A stretch of 64,000 bases of DNA, from the NCBI GenBank assembly GCA_932521025.1, contig OW051473.1, forward strand, positions 7,626,001 through 7,690,000, written 5' to 3'. A model generated the notes under the pieces. It ran no database searches, was not told where the DNA came from, and saw nothing but the letters and a program-made list of their open reading frames with translations. Of this stretch, positions 23,837 through 35,044 are shown piece by piece. The translations under genes were made by a program, and so were the position numbers. Position 1 is the stretch's first letter. Each line of letters begins with the position of its first letter. The stretch is from Oscheius onirici (lineage: Eukaryota; Nematoda; Chromadorea; Rhabditida; Rhabditidae).

Positions 23837-24048
23837 CTATGGCGCGCCTATGGGCGGATCAGAGAAAAAGTCGCCGAAATCGATTGACTCGAGTTGTAGA
23901 TTTCCTTCATTGTCTTGGTGAGGTTTTGCAGCAGTGTATTTTTCAATCTCTTGAATTTTCTCTTGAAGTTCGCGATTTGCCGCTCAAAGAGTTTTGTTCT
24001 TCTCCCCCAACTCCCTTTTCTCGTCTTTCACTCTTCGGCAAAAGCAAT
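23837..24048 (-). pseudogene. Broken leucine-zipper (bZIP-like) relic
   Basis: The minus-strand frame reads VKDEKRELGEKNKTL, a TGA stop, then AANRELQEKIQEIEKYTA, then GNLQLESIDFGDFFSDPP and a stop. Leucine/isoleucine residues recur exactly every seven positions (ELGEKNKTL, x, NREL, QEI), a classic zipper, interrupted by one in-frame stop inside the zipper. A short open piece in another frame just upstream (ESKLIAFAEE) suggests a frameshift as well. The basic DNA-binding region was not found. It is probably a decayed gene fragment carried in the repeat block. Confidence 0.5.
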
Positions 24049-24459
24049 CAACTTAGATTCATCGAGGGCTTCCACCTGATTCTAGACAGAAAACATTAAA
24101 AGTGGTAATACATTTAGCAAACCAGATTTTTGGAGCAAAAGGAGAGTATGCGGACGTCGAGAAGGGAAGGCCGTACTTGTCATGGGAAGAAGATCTATGG
24201 AGAATCTGTCGGTACGTAATCGCAGCTTTGAAAAAGTGAAAAACAAAGGTGTGGACTCGACAAATTGCGCGCTTGCACTGCACCAAGTATGTGAGTTTAC
24301 TTCGAGAAAGTTCGCAGGGGATCTGACGCTTGATGCTGGCAGCGCAGCTCAGACCAGGTTGGCTTATTGCCCTACATGCTCATTTTTAAATTCCTGGAGC
24401 CCTGGTTGGTACATTATTAATTGATATGTAACGAGATGAAAACTCAGGCAGAAAAGGTA

Positions 24460-24598
24460 AAATTTCTCCTATTCAACGGCAGAGTTGCGCAGACGCCTCT
24501 GGGAGACAAGTTCCTACTGCGTGCGTGAGGGATCAATCTGAGGGGCCAGATCGTAAGAGACGTTTACGTTCCAAAGTTACGCAACCTGTTCCACGGAA
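24460..24598 (-). repeat. Inverted repeat, right arm
   Basis: Reverse-complement partner of 21083-21215. It has four extra bases (a doubled CACG) in the middle and scattered substitutions, so the pair is old. Confidence 0.75.
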
Positions 24599-25235
24599 AA
24601 AAATTTGAACTTGGGACCATTTAATTGATATTTAATCTTCTCTTCAATTCAGGCAAAGTGACCTTTATTCTGCGTGTGGTGATTTGCAAAAATTGATAAT
24701 ACTTTTGTTTTAGATTGTTTTTCTTGTTTTTGAGATCGCTAGCTCTATCTTCGGCTTTATCTTCGGTAAGACTGCAATTCAATGTTTTTGCTCTTTTGAT
24801 GGGGAATCGGTTTTTGGCAGCATAGAATTCGATATCCACATCGAATATTTGAAAAAATATGGAGGCGCTGCGCAGTTCCTTTAATGCCGTCAATGTAATG
24901 TGAAGCTAACTGAAGTGAAGATAAGGATAAACCTGCTTGTCCAGTTTTTTACCTCCTTTTGACGCTACTGTTAAATATCGTATGGGATCGAGCTACTTGG
25001 AGTAGATTTCGATCCATGTTGCTCATCTTTTCATGCTTTCCAGGCTGTTTTCGAATCTTTTCTAGCTGATGTTAAAGGGATTTTTGAACACCGATTTTTT
25101 GAACATAGTTTTCTATTCTTTTGAGACGTCCTTGAAAGTGAAGTGCATGCTTTTAAAATTTTCACGGGTCACTTTTTGGACCGTGAACGTTAAAATTGTT
25201 CTACAAATCTCTTCATCTTCTCCTCCAACTTTGAA
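24599..25235. other. Intergenic stretch, nothing recognised
   Basis: AT-rich sequence upstream of the glucuronosyltransferase gene. The minus-strand open frame 24621-24893 has no supporting splice sites. Confidence 0.4.
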
Positions 25236-27035
25236 ATGCAAAACTTGCTTAAATACTTCTTGTTAACTGGAGGAGTCTACTGTTCTAACATTCTGGTTTG
25301 GAGTCCGGCCTATGGTCAAAGCCACGTAAACTTCATGGCCAACATTGCGGAAACACTTTCCATGGACCACAATGTAGTACGTTTTGTTCCAAGAGAGTAC
25401 ATTGGAAAGCTTAGACCCTCTTGACCGTGGAGTTCGACAGAGATGTCACCATACCAACCAAGAACGGGTTAAAAATCCAACGCCGTGATTCAAAACTTGT
25501 GAATCCAAATGAATGGTCAAATTTACTGTTCAAAAAGGCCAATGTCTTCTCTCAAAAGACTTTCGAGCTTGGAGACTACTGGGCAATCGAAAACATTAAC
25601 TACCGAGTGTGCCACAGTAATATTTCAACTTATGAAAAGTAACATGTTTTAGGTATGCTTGATGACGTGAAATTTATTGAGGCCCTCCAAAACAGTGGCT
25701 ACGAAATCATGTTCTTGGAAATGTTTCATTTTTGTCCAATAGGAATATCTCATCTGGCTGGTATTCCTAAAATTGTCCTAGCCTCGAATCTTGGTATGAC
25801 AATGACACATTACCAAGTTACTGGACAGGATATAAATCTCAGTCAGACTCCCGGTAGGCACAATTCGAAGTTATAGCAGTTTTGTTAAGTTTTCATGTCG
25901 GCATACGGGACAAAGATGAAGTTTACCGAACGTGTTTTCAACGTTATGTCATATTTCGTGCAGAAGATGTTCTTTCTTCGCACTTATTATTCCGAGCAAT
26001 ATCTATTCTCACAGTACTTTGAAGACTTCCCTGATCTTTTCGACTTGCTGAAAAAGAAAACGTCTCATATTCTTCTCAACCTAAATGAGTTTACCGATCC
26101 CACACCCTCATTGCCTCACAATGTCAAGTACATCGGTGGAGCTACAGCTAGTACAAGTCGTCCATTACCACAAGTAAGCATGGTATTTTCGTTACAAAAT
26201 GTGTTTCAGGATCTCGAAAACCTCGTGAGTTCTTCTTCAGGAGTAGTTCTCTTCTCTCTTGGTTCTCTCGTCAATTCAATGGAAATGCCGGAAAGAATAC
26301 GGACTGCCTTCCTCGAAGCATTTCGAAATTTTCCTCAATACACTTTCATTTGGAAAGACGACGGCGCAGACAACGTTACTGTCCCAAATGTCCACTTCCG
26401 TGCCTGGTTGCCACAGGCTGACCTTCTTGCTCATCCGCGTGTGAAGGCCTTCATAACTCATGGAGGAATTAACTCTATACAAGAATCGTTGTATTTTGGT
26501 GTGCCAATGATAATCATGCCGCTGTTCGCAGACCAGGTAGCTAGTTTTCCGAGAAGCATTATTACTCCAAACTATGTACCAGAGACAACTTGTTCCCTTT
26601 CAAATTACCTCTTTCAGGAAGGCAACGCCGCAATTGCCGCCGAAAGAGGATATAGCATTCACGTAAGCAAGTTTGAAGTGACAAAGGACGTGGTTGTTAA
26701 AGCTTTGCATAAGATCTTAAGAGAAGACAGGTGATTTTCTAATCTGGCAGTTATATATAAGGTTCAGTCCTTACCAGCTTTTAACTCGAAAAGTATCGTC
26801 TCTGCTAGAAGGGAGCCTAGAAAAGATGCGTGAGGATATCCTAAGCGTGGCAAGAACCTCGGCCTCAACCGAACCGCTAATTCGTAATGTCAAAGGAATG
26901 CCCTTGTTCCAATTTTATAATTTCGACGTGTACCTGTATTCGGCAGTCATTGTTCTATTTCTTTTTGTCAGTTCCGTCGTATTGTTCCGTTTTTCTTCGC
27001 CACATTGTCAAAAATTGTCCAGCCCGGTGCGGTGA
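25236..27035 (+). CDS. UDP-glucuronosyltransferase (UGT, GT1 family)
   Basis: Eight exons give a full-length UGT of about 500 residues. An N-terminal signal sequence runs into NILVWSPAYGQSHVNFMANI, the usual start of the acceptor domain with its conserved His. The nucleotide-sugar domain carries VVLFSLGSLV, WLPQADLLAHP, ITHGGINSIQESLYFGVPMI and PLFADQ, which form the UGT signature. A C-terminal transmembrane helix (YSAVIVLFLFVSSVVLFRF) anchors it in the ER membrane. By family knowledge it conjugates glucuronic acid or glucose to small lipophilic compounds, as in xenobiotic detoxification. Introns are 36-84 bases, all GT-AG. The acceptor domain looks a little short (about 210 residues before IGGATAST), so one exon may be missing or the region is genuinely compact. 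Confidence 0.9.
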
Positions 27036-27594
27036 TCTACAATGAAGAATTGGATTCTGGAGTCATCGCATCGGATACAGGTAAATTCTAGTGTTCAAAG
27101 ATGAGAACTTTGACGCGCCGGATGCGCAATTTATGAACGGTTCACGCGAGTTCACGTGTGGGCGACGGGAGGGAACTTACCCTCAACACGTGTGGCGGCG
27201 TTTTGCGCTGTGTAAACAGCGCAGGCTTAACCGAAGACACATTGTGGGCCGGATATCGATAAATCCGATACCTCAGTGCCCTCTCACCTGATCGATATTT
27301 GTCTTTTTTCAAAACAGTGATATCACTCTCATTGGCACCACTTTGAGAATTTGATTTATTTAATTGTCTCCAAATTTTCCATCCTGTTTTACAAAATCCC
27401 TTGCCACTTTTTAAACACTCATCTTCAACTCTTGCCAGTAACTTATGTTTTCCTGTTTTGCAAGCGTACGGAATTAGAAGTCGATTCATACGACGGTGCA
27501 AATTTTGACGTTATGAAAACTTTCGCGGCTACTTAATCATTGCGCGAGAAAAAACACATATGCGCTTCAAACGACTAGCTTCTCTTCTCCGTGG
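27036..27594. other. Intergenic stretch before the kinase gene
   Basis: No supported exon. It likely holds the UGT 3' end and the kinase promoter region. Confidence 0.4.
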
Positions 27595-30500
27595 ATGCCG
27601 ACTTCAAGACCATGGAGAAAAAAGCGCGAAACTGTAGATTATGGGGTTAGTTTCCTTTTCTGTTCTCCAACTCTTTCTTTGTGCGCTTTCTGAAAGAAAG
27701 AATGACCGCTTCCTAACACATTCATGCAAAGTCATACTCTCCGCTCTCGTTTACAGTTTTTGATTGTTTCTCCTCTCTCTCTCAGCTGCCCGGATCCTCG
27801 AGAAAAAGTTTTTGCGGCCGCTCGACCCCTCACCTGTGCTCTCGCTTTGCTCAACCTACGATTGATCTGTTTTGAAGTTTTTTTCCCGAACAGAAGGTGT
27901 GCTGTTCAGCACCCGCCTAATCCTATTCTTTCTATTTTTTGTTCGTTTCTGACTAATCGCTTCTATCGAAAAAAAAGCGAGTGATCATACGTGGGCCTGT
28001 TTATACTACAACTTAGGCTCATCGTACAGCATGTTCGTGGCAGAGTTCACGCCCCAGACGTCCAACCGGCTGTCTGTTTGTCCTTTCTTGTTGGCGTGCA
28101 TGTCTTCTCGCGCGTACCTACTTGTCCCTTTTGTATCAAATTTGCTCCCGCAACTGCAAAACCTAACAAACTTTAACCCGTCGGCACAACACTCATGACC
28201 TGAACGGTAACCACTTTTGAGTTTGAACTCCACTCAGGCCGCAACCAGTACTTGATCTACACTCGTACTCTTATTCTATTTTGAGGCAAGGAAATTGGCT
28301 CGAATTTTTCAGGATTACACTTAATGTTATGCAAGTTTGGGCATGCTTTGTCTGTAGAAAAAATCATCGATTTGGCTCTCCGCAACCAATATTGCATTCC
28401 TGAACATCGTTAGACTAGTAATACCGTTTCGCTTTTCTTTTGCTTACTTTCTTCCCTGGTACGACCTTTGAAATGCCCTCGCCGACAAGCATTCTTATGC
28501 GTAATTACCGTTTAATCTTCGTCATGGTTGCTCTCTAAATGCTGTCGCTTTCCTCTCATTTCTCGGCGCATCGCCATGTGGAAAAGACGGTTTTCCTTAC
28601 AGGTCCCAATGGGATCCGAACCTGGAACATCTGGTGGCACACACTTCGTGCCGATTTCGTATGACCCAGGTATGAAATTTTGTCGATTCTGTTAAGTTTT
28701 TGTTAAGGTGAAGATGACGCTCTCCTCCCCGATGATCCCCTCTCTCCCGGACTCCATCCAATCCCTTTCATCAGATCCGACGTCAAATTTGATCAATGTT
28801 ACGAAATCTGCAACCATATGGAAGAGTAAGTTCAAGAGGGGTTAGTCTCAATCCTTGTTTAGCGGCAAGTTTGGAAGAGTGTTCCGAGTACAGAACAAGT
28901 CGAATACTAAAGAATATGCCGCCAAATTTATCAAGATCAAAAAGGTACCTTTTATTGCCACCACCTTGAAACAAAAGTTTAGGCGGCAGACAAAGAATCG
29001 GTCGAGAAGGAAGTTTCGATTCTGACAAGTCTCCGACATCCCAAAATTGCTCAAATTTATGATGCTTTTTATACTGTAAACAATGAGGTTGTGCTCATTA
29101 TGGAAATGTAAGTCTTTCTGTCTCTTTTCCTCTCCGAAACAATTCCCAATGTCGGCTGGCATTACAGTTGAATCATTGGGCGCTGAATTGGCTTGTGCCT
29201 GATGATCGACATGGAATTTGGAGGTGCCAAAAATAGTTTATTATTCAGTGTACGTGGTGGAGAACTCTTCAAGCGGGTAGCTGATGAAAATTACGTGTTG
29301 ACGGAGCAAGCTGTAGCCATCATAATCTGGCAGCTGTGTGAAGCCATAGAATTTATCCATTCCCAAAATATCATTCACCTGGACCTCAAGGTTAGAATTT
29401 CAGGTCAAAACAGCCACCTGTTTGCGTCTGTTTTGCGATCAGACGCGGGGGTGCCGCAACCGACTTTATGCGAACGCGGTTCGGAGCTCAAGAAACGAAA
29501 AAATGGCTCTGACCAAAAATAGACATAGGTCAGTAACTTTTGCTCGAAAAGCACTTGATTTGTTTGCATCTCTCACCATCCGTAATCAATCACCCTCCGC
29601 TGTTTTCGACAGAAATTCCCCTGATCATTTTGACGTCACAGACAGGGATTTTTTTTCGGAGGATCGGGCCAGCTGACTCGGGGGCGCTCTCAGGTGCCGG
29701 CCACGCGGCCATCACTGATCATCCTGGGCCGGAAACGACATGTCAAAGCCTAAACATGAGATAAGACTATTTTCAGCCCGAGAATATCATGTGCGTCTCC
29801 GAGACGGGGAACAAGATCAAGCTGATCGACTTCGGCTTGGCTCAATACTACGACGGTAGTAAAGTGAGTTGTTTGTGGCGGTGACACAGGGTTGTTACGA
29901 TGCACTCGACTGCTCGCACATGAGGCGTGAAGACGACCTGATTTGGCCGTTCGACTGTCTGGGAGAAAATTGAATCTTACAGGAACTGAAATACTTGGCT
30001 TGCACGCCAGAATTCGGAGCTCCTGAAGTAATCACATTTGAAAATTTGTCATATCATACCGACATGTGGAGTGTGGGAGTTATCACCTACCTACTGTAAG
30101 ACTGTTTTTCGGAAAAATAAATATGGTTTTAAGGCTGTCTGGTTATTCCCCATTTCTTGGGGAAAACGACGCAGAAACCTACACAAATGTGGAGAGAGGA
30201 GATTGGGAATTTACAGAAGAGTTTGATGCCTTCACTCCCGAGTCCAAAAACTTTATTTCAAAGCTCTTAATCAAGAACCCAAAGTGAGTAGACCATTTTT
30301 AGGCACGCTCATCATGAATTCAACGTTTCAGGGAAAGAATGCTTCCCGCTGCGTGTCTTGCTCATCCATGGATCACTCAGCATCGTGCAAAGGCTCTTCT
30401 AGCTGCCAACTCAGAGAAGCCTGTCAGTGAAGGAGCAAAGATCGACAATCACAAGATGAAGAGATATAATGCCAAGAGGAAATTCAGGGTAAGTCTTCTT

Positions 30501-33500
30501 TATTAGTCTCAGAACCACCTTTTAAAGTTGACACACCTTTGATGTATTTTTGCATAGTACACCTCGATAGAATAGTTGGAGTAGACGAACAGTAATACGA
30601 GAACACTATGCGGGGGTGAAAAGTTCTCACACGAATGTTCAGTGACCCAACTTCTTTTGAATGCATTTGCTATCAGTTCGGTGCTCAGTTCATCGTTTTC
30701 TTTTCTCTCCTTCTAGATTTACATAATTTCACTCAATAATGAAGAATACAATCAATTTTTCAGCAAACGGTCATCAAGATCCAGTTCTTGAATGAAATGA
30801 ACAAGTTGCGTGAATCACTCCAGAAGCGCAAGAGTGAAAATGGATTCAAATTCTTCGAGTCCATGCTTAAGGCTGCCGAACAGAAGGAAAAGAAGGTAGT
30901 TTTTTTATTTTGCTTTGGTGGTATGCTTTCTTTTTAGCTTGCAATGGTGGCAAATGCTTTGTCAAGTCGCCCGCCTGCACCAAGGGCCGCGCTTGGGGTA
31001 AGCTTTGGCGCCTCCAATATGATTTTTAATGCTTCTTCAGGAAGTTATTGGGGCAGCCACCCTTCCTATCTCTCCAAGACGTGCTTCTATAGCTACTGAC
31101 GGTTTTGGTAATGTCGTTCTCGGAAAGACAGTCGTCACAGAGGAGAAAGAAGAGAAGAAGCCAAAGGACAAGTCGTCTCTTCCTCCCAAAAAGCCAGCAG
31201 AGCCGAGCAAAACACTTGAAGATGGAGTTAAAATTGTAGCTAGTTCTCTCAGCTTTGCAGTAATTTCTGCATTTCAGATTACTAAAACGGTTGTTGACCC
31301 GGTTACTGGCGAGACTAAGATCGTGAAGAAGAAGTCAATCAAGAAGAAGAAGAGAGAGGAACCAGATGAGAAAATCAGTGAAATTAGTCTCGGAACTCCA
31401 CCCAAGAAGGGAACTCTTCCTTCGGAAACTACGGATTTGACCTCAAAGATGAAAAGTCTGGCTCTTAGCGCACCTTCTTCTCCAGATAACCCTCTTTTAT
31501 CAACTAAAAAGACGAGCCTGCCATCTGACCTCATCATAGTCAAAGGAACATCAATCAAGAAGAAGAGTCTCGTTAGTTCGGACAGTGTTTACTCCGAATC
31601 ATCTACTAAGAGACAGAGCATCGACAATGCTGTGACAGAAAAGAAGAACAGTATTGCTTCGGAATCATCCATCAAGTCATTGCTCAAGAAGAACAGTCTC
31701 TTCTCTGAAGCTCCGGAGACGCTGAAAAAGAACAAGAGTGCCGTTCTGGTTGAACCCACCCCAGTTGTCGATGAAGCAAAGGGTGAAACCGCTCTGTCCG
31801 TTCTGAAGAAGAGGAAGAGTCTACCAACAAACATCCCTCCATCTATTTCAGAAGAGAAGAAAGAAATCCTGAGGAAACAGAGCCTGAGTACTGAACCGGC
31901 TGTAGTCAAGTCGGCTGAGATGACTCCGAAGAAAAAGAGCTTGACCAAGGAAACTCCGGCAGTTGAGCTGAAGGTTCATGAGCAGAAGGAGAAACTTGCA
32001 ACAATCACCGAGGCTCCGAAGAAGCTAAGAAGAGTCGCTGCCGTGAACGGGGAAACAGCTCCTCTTGTGCCGACAAAGACTGAAAGTTTAGTACCCCCTC
32101 GGATGGAGAAGAAGATGACCAAGTCTGAGAGCAGTGACAGTCATAAGGAAAATCGTGAACAGGATGAGAAGAAGCCTACAAGACAGGTACTAAAGAGCAG
32201 CTCCAAAAATTTAATGACATTCTAGGGTGCTGTCAAGAAGAAGGAGAAGGTCGAAGACGGTGTTCTAAACCTTGTGACAGCGAGGAAGTCTGTTGATTCA
32301 TCTTCGTCACAAACGATTGTCACAAAAGACGACGAGAAGACGTCTGAAACAGCTATTGTTCGCAAGAAGGTGTTACCAATTCCTGCAAAACTTAAGTTGA
32401 ACTCAGGTATCTCTGAAATCGACCGGCGAAAAAGACAAGGTTGATGATGCTAAGCTTGAAGTCAAAAAAGAAGAAAAGAAGATGGAAAGCCTGATCAAGG
32501 CCAGACTTTCAAAGCTGAACAACGATGCACCTCCTATCAGCTTCAGCATCATGTCTGTTGCTCAAAAGAACTTTCCTGCTGAAGGTACTCTTGATCCTAA
32601 AATGAAAAGTGATCTTGCTTTCAGAGAAGAAATCAGCCACGGTTATCAGTATGACTCCTGAAAAGGTGACCACAACTACCACTTCCACAACAACAAGTGT
32701 CAAAAAGAAGTCATCTATCACTGAGAAAAAGATGCAACTTAGCACAGCTGCCGGAAAGACAGTTGAGCAGATTGAAAAGACCAACAGTACACATGATAAG
32801 GTTAAAGTTAGTCAGGTAATCTATTTTAGTTTTCAGTAATATGTTCATTTTCAGATAACTACCAAAAAGGAAGAATCGCCAGAACTTGAGACTCCTCTCA
32901 CGTCTGTCGAGAGGAAGGTCGTCAAGCAGAACTCACTAAAAGCACTATCTGAGAAACAGCGCAAAGAGGAAGAAAAGACTAAGGACGGAACTATTGTACA
33001 AATCTCTAAGGTGCTCAATAATAAGACTCTCAACCAGACGACTGTCAACCAACAGACTACGGTATGTTCTCGCCTGTTTGGTTTTGCATGCAATGTCTTT
33101 GGTATTGTCCGTGTATTTCAATATGTACTCAATCTCGGGAAATGAGTAAAAGTTTCTGTACACGAGTAGCTTGAGTCATGTTCAGGTTTGTCCATCGTAC
33201 CTATCGCTTAATTCTGTTTGACTTTGTAACCTGTTGTCCTTACAACTTGATCTCACACTTTACCCTTGACAATCTTACAATTTCAGGGTCCAACTGGTGC
33301 TGTGAAGAACGTGTCTCTCACCCACACAAATGAGGTCAACAAGAAGATTGAAGGAAAAGCTGAAGCTGAAGTCACTCCCAAAAGGACAAGTCTGAAGAAG
33401 GCAGACATCGCTCTAACTGAGAAGGTGAACCAGTACACTAAACAGAAAACCAAGATATTCAGTCAAAATCTACTGTAGGATCAGATGTGAATGGAAACAA

Positions 33501-34164
33501 AACTGTTCTTCAAAAGATACATAAAACAGAGGTATGCTTCGGTCTGGAACGGCTTTAAAACTTTACGTTTAGATCAAAATCACTCCCACTCAGAACGGTG
33601 GAACTCTGATCAAGGTTGACCCACCTAAGGATGACCTAAAGATCGACAATAAGAAAAATTCAATCCTTACGGTTCCAAAACTCCTTCACAGAGACAGTTC
33701 GGAGGAGAGGAAGACGGTAGGTTCATTTTCATAACAGAGTTTCACTGTTTTGTTCAGGTTCGATTCGCTGGGGATGTGAAAGAGACTCTTCTCGGACGTC
33801 CTCCAATGCCAGGTCTTCAAAAGAACAATTTGGAGAGTGCTCTTCAAAAAAAGGTTCAGTCTTCGCTAAAAATGGAGGAGAAAGTCTCTCAGGCACATTT
33901 TCCGTACAGCCGTCTTGTAACAGTTCTCTTTAGGACGACGGAGCAGTGAAGAAAAAGACGCGTACACTAGCTACTGCCAAATCTGAGGATGTGTTCACTC
34001 CAAAAGACGAATTCTCGTTCAAGTTGCTCAAGGAACAGCTCCAACGACGAGTCAGCGATGCTGAGGTCAACCCGTTCAATGCCATTACGAAAGACTGCGT
34101 TCCTGTTGCTAAAACTCATTCTGTCAAAGACCGTCTCCGCCAGTTTGAAAAGAGCAAAGTTTAA
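27595..34164 (+). CDS. Titin/MLCK-type Ser/Thr kinase with long Lys/Ser-rich tail
   Basis: The short first exon (MPTSRPWRKKRETVDYG) is followed by a 940-base intron, then the kinase domain over about nine exons. Motifs in order: GKFGRVFRV (the first loop Gly is Glu, giving MEDGKFG), the ATP lysine in YAAKFIK, HLDLKPENI, IDFGLAQ, and FGAPEV. HLDLKPEN is typical of the MLCK/titin/twitchin group. A basic segment after the kinase core (KRYNAKRKFRQTVIKIQFLN) resembles an autoinhibitory or calmodulin-binding stretch. The remaining ~700 residues are disordered, with many Lys-Lys-x-Ser-Leu units, and end HSVKDRLRQFEKSKV. No Ig or FN3 domains precede the kinase, so it is not a giant titin-like protein as modelled. 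Near 33450-33475 the frame must change (see findings). It is probably cytoskeletal; C. elegans has a comparable stand-alone MLCK-like gene. Confidence 0.85.
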
Positions 34165-35044
34165 AATTGCCCCCGCTTTAGTTCAGGGTCTTTTTGTATG
34201 TATAATTTGTGGTCATGTCCCCCATTCTGCTGTGATGCTTTTCAATCTGAATTCACGAGTATTTTGCAGCTCACTTTTCTATTAACCTATATTATGCATT
34301 GCCTAGAATTCAGTTGCTAAATTTGCCATTTCCCAAAAGAGAATACGTGTCATAGTATTCCAAATAGTTTCATGAATTTAATCAAATAAATTATGTTTAT
34401 CCGCGGCTAATTTAAAGGGCTGCTGATAAGATATCGCCCCGTGGAAAACAGAACTACGGTTTCGCAATGGGGCAGCAAATGAAAGACAAGCCCTGACGGT
34501 TTGACCTCCATTTAACTATTAAAACTGCATTAAATTGAATATTTTTATAGGAAAACAGATTCGCCAGAAATTACTACGTCCATCAATCTATATTCCCATA
34601 TTGCAAAAATATTTTTCTCAACTACCCATTGAAATACTTTGATAGTGGTTCAGTACTGACTTTTGTTATACTGTTTTCCTTTGGTTAATTCTCATTGCTG
34701 CTTCGCTCCTTGGAATTTTTCTTCAAAAAAAAAAAGCTGCTCGCTCATCGGGACAATCTTATCACAACAGTCATTATCGTATTCTCTTGTAAATCATTAA
34801 CATAAGGCGGTAATTTACGACCTGAGAGGAAAGCGCGAGTACTTGTCACCTCAATAATCCCAGCAGTAATAAAAGTGCTGGCCGACAGCGAAGACGGATT
34901 ACCCGCAATCTGATGGGATAGAGACTGTAAGGGTACCATATAACAACAGGAGAGCGCGCAAGCCTTTACAGCTATCTAAGCAGGCGGCTCTTTGGTACCC
35001 ATGTGGTGAGCCGGGGTCACATATGGTTGCGCGGTCAGTCTAGC
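34165..35044. other. Intergenic stretch
   Basis: AT-rich; no exon supported. AATAAATTATG near 34385 could serve as the kinase poly(A) signal. A minus-strand open frame at 34745-34939 has no family resemblance. Confidence 0.4.

Larger units (their letters stand above)
21083..24598. mobile_element. Degenerate composite element bounded by inverted repeats
   Basis: About 130 bases at 21083-21215 recur in reverse orientation at 24460-24598 at roughly 80% identity, sharing an exact core ATCTGGCCCCTCAGATTGAT. Between them lie a copy of a dispersed repeat, a 122-base direct repeat pair, an integrase-like relic and a leucine-zipper relic, all on the minus strand and all broken. The inverted repeats suggest a DNA transposon or a foldback element into which a retroelement inserted. 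Alternatively the two arms are independent insertions of one short repeat. No clear target duplication was found outside the arms. Confidence 0.5.

Noticed and set aside
28600-28680. tRNA-like GGGATCCGAACC segment
   Set aside because: It lies in an exon of the kinase gene and no acceptor stem or anticodon arm can be folded around it.
31234-31279. Continuous open frame VASSLSFAVISAFQ in the kinase tail
   Set aside because: It is bounded by GTAGCT and TTTCAG and has hydrophobic composition unlike the surrounding tail; it reads as an in-frame intron.
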